A stretch of DNA of 10,101 bases, taken from Gammaproteobacteria bacterium (GTDB lineage Bacteria > Pseudomonadota > Gammaproteobacteria > Arenicellales > JAOTYS01). The notes beneath the pieces are model-generated. The model was given only the letters and a program-made list of their open reading frames with translations, had not been told where the DNA came from and did no database searches. The stretch covers positions 1 through 10,101 of the forward strand of contig JAOTYS010000141.1 of the NCBI GenBank assembly GCA_029861795.1, read 5' to 3'. Positions 5,594-10,101 of this stretch are shown one piece after another (within the stretch, counting starts at the first letter, position 1; the number at the start of each line of letters is the position of its first letter). The translations under genes were made by a program, and so were the position numbers.

Positions 5594-7003
5594 TCATGAT
5601 TGGATTCCCGTTTGCACGGGAATGACTGTTGCTTCTCTTGTTTTGCCGTATCCGTTCTCCTTCAGTCGCTCCTGTTTTCTACCAAGCAAGACAGCGACAC
5701 CAATCCACAACACGGCGATAGGCACGGCGACGACAGCGATGGCTCCAAGACCGAGGCCACCTGCCTTTAGCCCCGCAAACAACCACGCGCTTACCGCGTC
5801 CCCTCCTCGATTTACAACCGTGTCGATAAAATTCTTTGCCTTGTATTTCCTTTCCTTGTCCACAACGGTGAATAAAACCTCACGCGCCGGCGTCATGATG
5901 GAATACCCTCCAGCACGGCGAACCACCTGAAACACCAACAACACCGCGAGTATGGGCGCGACGGCGAGACCTATGAAGCCTAGCGCGATCAATACTGGAA
6001 TGGCAGTGAGCGCAACGGTAACACCAAACCGGCTCATCAAACGACCTGTGACAAATACTTGCACAGATATGGTCAGAATATTCACCGCCACATCGATTAG
6101 CGCAAACACAGTGGTGCGTTCCGCCGGGTCCTCAAAATTGTCGGCAACGAGTTGCGCCTGTAGAAAGTATAAGAATGTCGATAACGTGGTAAATAACAGG
6201 ATGAACACGCAAATACCGAGCAGATAGCGTGAGCTAAATACCAGTTTGATTCCGTTCAGTATCCCGCCCCCTATCGGCTCCACCACACTGCTGGGTGCAG
6301 TGTGCTCGCTCTGATGTTCTCCAGCATCGTTTTCACGATGAACACACTCCCGCTTCTCTGACCACCCCGACAGTCGGAAGATACACAACACCGCGGCGGC
6401 CAAAAGCAACGCAGACAGTAGCAACAGATTGACCGGTCCTATGGGGATGGCCAAAGCCGCCGTCAAACTGGGTCCTACGATGGCGCCAGCGCTTCCGCCG
6501 GCGGCTATGAACCCGAATAGCCGTCGAGCCTGACGATTATCGAAAAGATCCGCCATAAAACTCCAAAATACGGAAACCACAAATAGATTGAATACGCTAG
6601 TCCAGATAAAAAAGGCCCGGGCAAGGGCGATTTCAGCAAAACCTATAGTGAATAGCGCGTAAAACACCAGGATGTTGACGATAAAAAAGACGTAAACCGC
6701 AGGAAGTAATTTGGCTCTTGGCAGGCGCGCCACCGCCCATCCAAATAACGGTACAGCAGCCAACATTGCTAGAAACGTGCCTGTGAAAAGCCACTGCAGG
6801 TTTTCTACTCCAGCGGCTACACCCATCTCATCGCGCAATGGACGCAGAATGTAGTAGCCGCATAGAAGACAAAAGAAATAGCCGAACGACCATAACAAGG
6901 CGGGCACTTCGTTCGGCATCACACTAACCAACCTGCGCAACACAGAGGTCACAGACCAACCGTTGGGCAGCACTCCCTGACTGGGCTGATGGGGTTCGTT
7001 CAC
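5594..7003 (-). CDS. 12-helix transporter, ATP:ADP antiporter-like family (Npt1/Tlc-like)
   Basis: Inner-membrane protein of 469 residues. Family marks are GYYILRPLRDEMG (49-61), WLFTGTF (71-77) and the long conserved block TPAREVLFTV (371-380), VDKERKYKAKNFIDT (381-395) and NRGGDAVSAW (398-407). Hydrophobic segments lie near 33-53, 70-91, 100-120, 127-150, 165-185, 190-210, 258-283, 300-318, 330-348, 350-366, 398-415 and 418-440, consistent with 12 helices and a hydrophilic loop at 211-250. The family is named after nucleotide exchangers of intracellular bacteria. Free-living bacteria carry relatives of unknown substrate, so nucleotide exchange should not be assumed. The start is GTG at 7001-7003, with GGTGAT as a weak ribosome site; M29 is an alternative. 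The last 10 residues or so are encoded by a dispersed repeat (5601-5634) and probably extend an older C-terminus. The EamA permease gene ends 94 nt upstream on the same strand. Confidence 0.85.
   Translation of the reverse strand: MNEPHQPSQGVLPNGWSVTSVLRRLVSVMPNEVPALLWSFGYFFCLLCGYYILRPLRDEMGVAAGVENLQWLFTGTFLAMLAAVPLFGWAVARLPRAKLLPAVYVFFIVNILVFYALFTIGFAEIALARAFFIWTSVFNLFVVSVFWSFMADLFDNRQARRLFGFIAAGGSAGAIVGPSLTAALAIPIGPVNLLLLSALLLAAAVLCIFRLSGWSEKRECVHRENDAGEHQSEHTAPSSVVEPIGGGILNGIKLVFSSRYLLGICVFILLFTTLSTFLYFLQAQLVADNFEDPAERTTVFALIDVAVNILTISVQVFVTGRLMSRFGVTVALTAIPVLIALGFIGLAVAPILAVLLVFQVVRRAGGYSIMTPAREVLFTVVDKERKYKAKNFIDTVVNRGGDAVSAWLFAGLKAGGLGLGAIAVVAVPIAVLWIGVAVLLGRKQERLKENGYGKTREATVIPVQTGIQS
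5601..5634 (+). repeat. Palindromic repeat, family D, intact copy overlapping a gene end
   Basis: TGGATTCCCGTTT, one base, then CACGGGAATGACTGTTGCTT; the stem is ATTCCCGT/ACGGGAAT. On the minus strand it lies inside the 3' end of the transporter gene and supplies that gene's last codons (VIPVQTGIQS); the stop follows at once at 5594-5596. It shares 33 nt of arm sequence with the interrupted copy at 5441-5522. Confidence 0.8.
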
Positions 7004-7097
7004 ACTATCATCACCGAGGAACGGTCATAGATCTTGAGCCAAGTCACAAAGGACGACGAACCCCTGACATACGTGTCGTCATCCCTAACGGGATTGG

Positions 7098-8042
7098 CTA
7101 GGGCGCCGCAGCCTCCTCCACTGCTTGTGCGGCGACGATTCGACGCTGAACCTTTGACTCGCGGTAGATGATATAAGTTGCACTAGCCACAATGATCCCG
7201 CCGCCCAGCCAGGTCCAGAGATCTGGCAATTCTGAGAAAGCGAAATAACCGATGACGCTCGCCCAAATGAGTCGCGTGAAGTCCAAAGGCAACACAGCGG
7301 TTGCATCGGTAATCTTTAATGCTTTAGTCATCGCCAAGTGCCCCGTGGTCGCCAGCACACCGATCGCTCCCAACCACAACAGTTGGTCGGTGGTCGGCCA
7401 CACCCACACTAACAGGGCAGGAAAAAAAGATAACACTGTCAGCATAATCGCCATCCACGACACGATGCTAATCACCGAATCCGTCCGGGACAATTTCTTA
7501 ACGACGACCACTGCCAGTCCCCAGGCCACAGAGGAGGCCAAAACCATCGACGCGCCGACGTCCAAACTCTGAAATCCCGGTCGCAGAATGACAAGCGTAC
7601 CGACGAAACCCAGAAACACTGCTATCCAGCGACGCAATCGCATAGCCTCACCGAGGAATACTACGGCCCCAATCGAACCAAAGATAACGGCTGTAAAACT
7701 CAAAGCAGTAGCCTGGGCGATGGGTACGATACTGAGACTGTAAAACCAAATAAGCATGGCCGTTACGCCCAGAAGACCGCGAACAACCTGCAAGCCTGGT
7801 TGTTTTGATCTAAGACCCGACCAGCCTGCACGAATCAGCAGCGGCAACACCGCCACGAATCCAAACAGATTGCGAAAAAAGCTAATTTCAAAAGGATGCA
7901 ACTCGCCACTCACATGACGCACTATTGCATGCATGGCGGACAATACCATTGCCGCAAGCGTCATCAGCAGCACGCCTGTCATGGTGTTCGAGTGTGGGGC
8001 TACCCTAGCGCTAGTCGCCGAATCCGATGACGCTTCCTTCAA
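7098..8042 (-). CDS. EamA/DMT-superfamily permease
   Basis: Inner-membrane permease of the drug/metabolite transporter superfamily, built from two EamA repeats of about five helices each (roughly residues 22-155 and 162-293 of 314). Visible marks are FEISFFRNLFGF near 51-62, the end of repeat one at FLGEAMRLRRWIA with GTLVILRPG (148-156), and in repeat two LPLDFTRLIWASVIGYF followed by ELPDLWTWLGG and ATYIIYRE. Related proteins export or import amino acids and other metabolites; the substrate cannot be read from sequence. The start is uncertain. TTG at 8040-8042 has AAGGA 11 nt upstream, while ATG at 7980-7982, just before the first helix, lacks a ribosome site and would give 294 residues. 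It is divergent from the amidohydrolase at 8305, sharing a 262-nt intergenic region. Confidence 0.9.
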   Translation of the reverse strand: MKEASSDSATSARVAPHSNTMTGVLLMTLAAMVLSAMHAIVRHVSGELHPFEISFFRNLFGFVAVLPLLIRAGWSGLRSKQPGLQVVRGLLGVTAMLIWFYSLSIVPIAQATALSFTAVIFGSIGAVVFLGEAMRLRRWIAVFLGFVGTLVILRPGFQSLDVGASMVLASSVAWGLAVVVVKKLSRTDSVISIVSWMAIMLTVLSFFPALLVWVWPTTDQLLWLGAIGVLATTGHLAMTKALKITDATAVLPLDFTRLIWASVIGYFAFSELPDLWTWLGGGIIVASATYIIYRESKVQRRIVAAQAVEEAAAP

Positions 8043-8304
8043 GTGAGAGTTATTCCTTGCGCTTTTTCCTGGATGCTTGATGCAGGTAGGGTCAAGATCG
8101 AACTCTGCCAGTGATCTGACGCGGCTTTAAGCCCAAGTGACCAACTAATCGGCGTCAAGTGTCGCACATCTTTAGCGCATCACCTAGAGTGAAAAAAAGC
8201 CGTTGTCGTAGAGCCTGGATTTACTTGGCTTTATGTAAAAGGATAAGCTTGGCTCCATCTCTACTCACGTTTGTGCGAACCGTTAGCAATCCAAAAGCCG
8301 AACA

Positions 8305-9480
8305 ATGAACAACAACACACATGGGCTCGAAAAAGATATTGCGCGCAAGATGACCGCGGTGCGGCGGTCGATCCACAGCAATCCGGAACTCTCGCATGAG
8401 GAAACAGCAACCGCGGCTCTGGTTCGACACGAGCTTGAACAGGCTGGAATCACGGACATCGAACCCGTATATGAAACCGGTCTAGTGGCGACCATAAATG
8501 GCAAGCACAATGGCAAGACAATTGCTCTGCGCGGCGATCTGGACGCACTACCGCTTACTGAGCGTACTGAGCTGCCGTTTGCTTCCACTAAGCCTGGCGT
8601 CATGCATGCCTGCGGTCATGACGCACATACCGCCATGGTCTTCGCCACAGCGTTAACACTACACCGCGAGCGCAACACCCTTAGGGGCACTGTGCGCTGC
8701 ATCTTTCAACCTGCCGAGGAGTGCGAGCCTTTAGGAGGACGCGAAGTGGTGCGGGCAGGCAAGATCCAAGGTGTCGATGGCGTGATCGGAATGCACGTTG
8801 ACCCTGCGCTGGACGTCGGCAAGATCGCAGTTCGCGAAGGGGCCGTGAATGCCTCCGCCGACGAATTCGCGATACGCATCCAAGGCAAATCCAGTCACGG
8901 GGCAAAACCACATCTCGGTGTAGACACCATATCGGTCGCCGCGGCACTGATCCAGGAACTGCAAAAAATTCCGAGTCGACGCATCGATCCGTTCACGCCG
9001 GCGCTGATCACTGTGGGCAAAATTGAGGGTGGCAGTGCCGCAAACATTATCGCAGAAGACGTCACGCTGCACGGAATCCTCCGCACCATGGATGAATCGG
9101 CGCGCGACGCCATGCGTAATATGGTCCGCGAAATAAGCGACGGGGTGGTCGGTGCGCACGGCGCCAGCGCCGAGGTGAGCATCACTGAAGGAGAACCAGT
9201 GCTACGTAACGATCCTCACATGACTAAGCTAATACGAGAAGTCGGCCTGGAGCTACTTGGGCCAGAGTGTGTGGAACTCGCAACACCCTCTTTAGGCAGT
9301 GATGATTTTGCGTTCTACGCGGAGCAAGCGCCCGCAGTCTATTTCCGCCTCGGCGTACGCAACCAAAAAAAGGGCTACGTCCATCCGCTGCATCATCCTC
9401 AATTTGCGATAGATGAGAACGCACTGGACGTGGGTGCTACCGTGTTGATCAGAGCCGCGCGGCGCTTTCTTCAACGTTAA
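8305..9480 (+). CDS. M20D-family amidohydrolase (N-acyl-amino-acid / hippurate hydrolase type)
   Basis: Metal-dependent amidohydrolase of 391 residues, the normal length, related to hippurate hydrolases, IAA-amino-acid hydrolases and N-acetyl-amino-acid deacetylases. These enzymes cleave an acyl group from an amino acid or similar amine. The metal site is complete by position: Cys103 and His105 in HACGHDAH, Glu139 in QPAEE with Glu138 as the likely general base, His164 in GMHVDP, and His363 in LHHPQF. RGDLDALP (77-84) precedes it. The lid/dimerisation domain spans about 187-295 and contains GKSSHGAKPHLGVD. No signal peptide, so it is cytoplasmic. The ATG at 8305 begins MNNNTHGLEKDI as in relatives, but no good Shine-Dalgarno is visible, so the start is slightly uncertain. 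The only plus-strand gene of the window, it is flanked by a permease gene and a DadA-type gene. This would suit amino-acid salvage, though only adjacency supports that. Confidence 0.93.
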   Translation: MNNNTHGLEKDIARKMTAVRRSIHSNPELSHEETATAALVRHELEQAGITDIEPVYETGLVATINGKHNGKTIALRGDLDALPLTERTELPFASTKPGVMHACGHDAHTAMVFATALTLHRERNTLRGTVRCIFQPAEECEPLGGREVVRAGKIQGVDGVIGMHVDPALDVGKIAVREGAVNASADEFAIRIQGKSSHGAKPHLGVDTISVAAALIQELQKIPSRRIDPFTPALITVGKIEGGSAANIIAEDVTLHGILRTMDESARDAMRNMVREISDGVVGAHGASAEVSITEGEPVLRNDPHMTKLIREVGLELLGPECVELATPSLGSDDFAFYAEQAPAVYFRLGVRNQKKGYVHPLHHPQFAIDENALDVGATVLIRAARRFLQR

Positions 9481-9517
9481 CCATTTGGGACCTCAACTCT
9501 CCTAGGACCTTAGCTCT

Positions 9518-9542
9518 CGCAGGAGCGGCTTCTAGCCGCGAT
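9518..9542 (+). repeat. REP palindrome, family A
   Basis: The unit runs CGCAGGAGCGGC to GCCGCGAT. The perfect 6-bp stem is GCGGCT (9525-9530) and AGCCGC (9534-9539) around TCT. Relative to 9596-9624 the innermost stem pair is T-A instead of A-T, so pairing is kept. Confidence 0.8.
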
Positions 9543-9555
9543 GACGACCAATGCA

Positions 9556-9580
9556 GTCGCACCTGGAAGGTGCTCCTACG
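9556..9580 (-). repeat. REP palindrome, family A
   Basis: Read on the minus strand, it begins CGTAGGAGCACCTTCC and ends AGGTGCGAC. The stem GCACCT/AGGTGC is perfect around TCC. It shares its stem letters with the plus-strand unit at 2751-2775. A second short hairpin, GCTCC/GGAGC, overlaps its right end at 9572-9585. Confidence 0.8.
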
Positions 9581-9595
9581 GGAGCTTGTTCCATT

Positions 9596-9624
9596 CGTAG
9601 GAGCGGCATCTTGCCGCGATCAAT
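9596..9624 (+). repeat. REP palindrome, family A (exact match to 2946-2974)
   Basis: A 29-nt unit identical, in reverse complement, to 2946-2974. The stem is GCGGCA (9603-9608) and TGCCGC (9612-9617) around TCT. The match to the left cluster extends to 9632 with one mismatch. Confidence 0.85.
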
Positions 9625-9635
9625 ATCGTCGAGCC

Positions 9636-9665
9636 TTGTAAGTTCGCCTGAAGGCGAACCTACAA
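9636..9665. repeat. Long palindrome, family B/C (GTTCGCCT/AGGCGAAC)
   Basis: TTGTA and TACAA flank GTTCGCCT (9642-9649) and AGGCGAAC (9652-9659). The result is a 14-position stem with one A/C mismatch around GA. It is the same design as the GTACGCCT palindromes at 2905-2928 and 9681-9703, with one stem pair changed on both arms. It sits 11 nt after the family A unit, as its counterpart does in the left cluster. Confidence 0.75.
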
Positions 9666-9680
9666 CGATGACGGGTTTGG

Positions 9681-9703
9681 TAGGTACGCCTTTAGGCGTA
9701 CAT
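9681..9703 (+). repeat. Palindromic repeat, family B (GTACGCCT/AGGCGTAC)
   Basis: A perfect 8-bp inverted repeat, GTACGCCT (9684-9691) and AGGCGTAC (9694-9701), around TT, preceded by TAG. It matches minus-strand 2905-2928 over more than 20 nt. It closes the repeat cluster that fills most of 9518-9703. The remaining bases of 9481-9770 hold no gene or clear terminator. Confidence 0.75.
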
Positions 9704-9770
9704 CCATTGATCCCACGAAAACGAGCATCTAAGGCAGGTCAGCGTCCTAAAGACGACCGTCTCGAGATGC

Positions 9771-10101
9771 CTATAAAGTCAGCCCCTCCATATCCATTCC
9801 AGGACTGCGCCCACAGACGATTTCAGCGACCGCCTTGCAAGTGGAACAGGCCATGGTCCACCCGGCGGCGCCATGTCCGACATTGAGGAACAGATTCTTG
9901 TATCGACTCTCACCGAGTATGGGTGGGCCTCCAGCGGTTACAGGACGTAGACAGGCCCAATATTTTGGATTGGCGTAGTCGCCGCCGTCGGGGAACAGAT
10001 CATGTGCCACCGCCAACACGCCAACAAAGTCGCGGGGTTCAAAATGGGTGTTGTAGCCTGCGAAATCTGCTTTACCACCTATGCGCAGCCGGTCATCCAG
10101 T
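9771..10101 (-). CDS. dadA: D-amino-acid dehydrogenase (DadA type), C-terminal 109 residues
   Basis: C-terminal part of an FAD-dependent oxidoreductase of the DadA/DAO family. These enzymes oxidatively deaminate D-amino acids to 2-oxo acids and ammonia and pass electrons to the respiratory chain. The frame enters from the right edge and ends at TAG (9771-9773). It reads DDRLRIGGKADFAGYN, then WACLRPVTAGGPPILG, YKNLFLNVGHGAAGWTMAC and a short tail GRSPGMDMEGLTL. The blocks LRP-T---PP-LG and LFLN-GHG--GWTMAC are the FAD-binding C-terminal signature of DadA. In typical DadA the next residues are GSG; here they are STCKAVAE, a small departure. The N-terminal FAD-binding domain is outside the window, so the exact specificity and the symbol are provisional. 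Its 3' end faces the end of the amidohydrolase gene across the repeat cluster (convergent genes). Confidence 0.85.
   Translation of the reverse strand, partial: LDDRLRIGGKADFAGYNTHFEPRDFVGVLAVAHDLFPDGGDYANPKYWACLRPVTAGGPPILGESRYKNLFLNVGHGAAGWTMACSTCKAVAEIVCGRSPGMDMEGLTL

Noticed and set aside
7052..7080. GACGAC...GTCGTC inverted repeat after the EamA permease gene, considered as its terminator
   Set aside because: The outer stem is only 6 bp with a 17-nt loop, and it is followed on the minus strand by CTTTG rather than a T-run. Too weak to call.
9518..9703. Repeat cluster considered as a CRISPR array or integron-like site
   Set aside because: The units alternate in orientation, belong to two palindrome families and have irregular spacing; no cas or integrase gene is near. 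They fit REP elements.
9551..9886. Plus-strand 111-codon frame through the REP cluster
   Set aside because: It is made of REP palindromes and sequence antisense to the DadA-type gene; there is no ribosome site or domain.

Overview
The window looks like ordinary chromosome from a free-living proteobacterium, most likely a gammaproteobacterium of moderate G+C content. The evidence is REP-type palindromes of the form GTAGGAGC...GCGAT, TGGATTCCCG...CGGGAATGAC repeats, Shine-Dalgarno-led genes, and a gene set of acyl-CoA and amino-acid metabolism with two transporters. No ribosomal or other taxonomic marker gene is present, so the placement is an inference.

Layout. 1-2567 (minus strand) is a compact likely operon, read right to left: a Rieske non-haem iron oxygenase, a crotonase-fold enzyme, and an acyl-CoA dehydrogenase whose C-terminal part lies beyond the left edge. 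2568-3131 is intergenic and holds a cluster of REP-like palindromes. 3132-3989 (minus) is a cytoplasmic aldo-keto reductase. 3990-4451 holds the remnant of a D-2-hydroxyacid dehydrogenase gene on the plus strand, followed by a plus-strand intrinsic terminator. 4452-5390 (minus) is a second aldo-keto reductase with a twin-arginine export signal. 5391-5640 carries three copies of a second palindromic repeat family. One copy is split by about 48 nt, and another forms the end of the next gene. 5594-7003 (minus) is a 12-helix transporter of the ATP:ADP-antiporter-like family, and 7098-8042 (minus) is an EamA/DMT-type permease. 8305-9480 (plus) is an M20D amidohydrolase divergent from the permease. 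9481-9770 is a dense REP cluster. 9771-10101 (minus) is the C-terminal part of a D-amino-acid dehydrogenase (DadA type).

How the genes may work together. The left operon pairs an oxygenase with two acyl-CoA enzymes, which suggests breakdown or tailoring of a cyclic, aromatic or N-methylated acid through CoA thioesters; the substrate is not evident. No ferredoxin, reductase or CoA ligase is visible, so electron supply must come from elsewhere. The right side (amidohydrolase, permease, DadA-type enzyme) is compatible with salvage of N-acylated or D-amino acids, but this rests only on adjacency.

I see no defence system, CRISPR array, prophage, intact insertion sequence, tRNA or rRNA, and nothing I would call a new multigene system. 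The points most worth a second look are the composite inverted REP clusters, the repeat-derived C-terminus of the transporter, the interrupted repeat, the crotonase lacking both classical glutamates, and the exported aldo-keto reductase.
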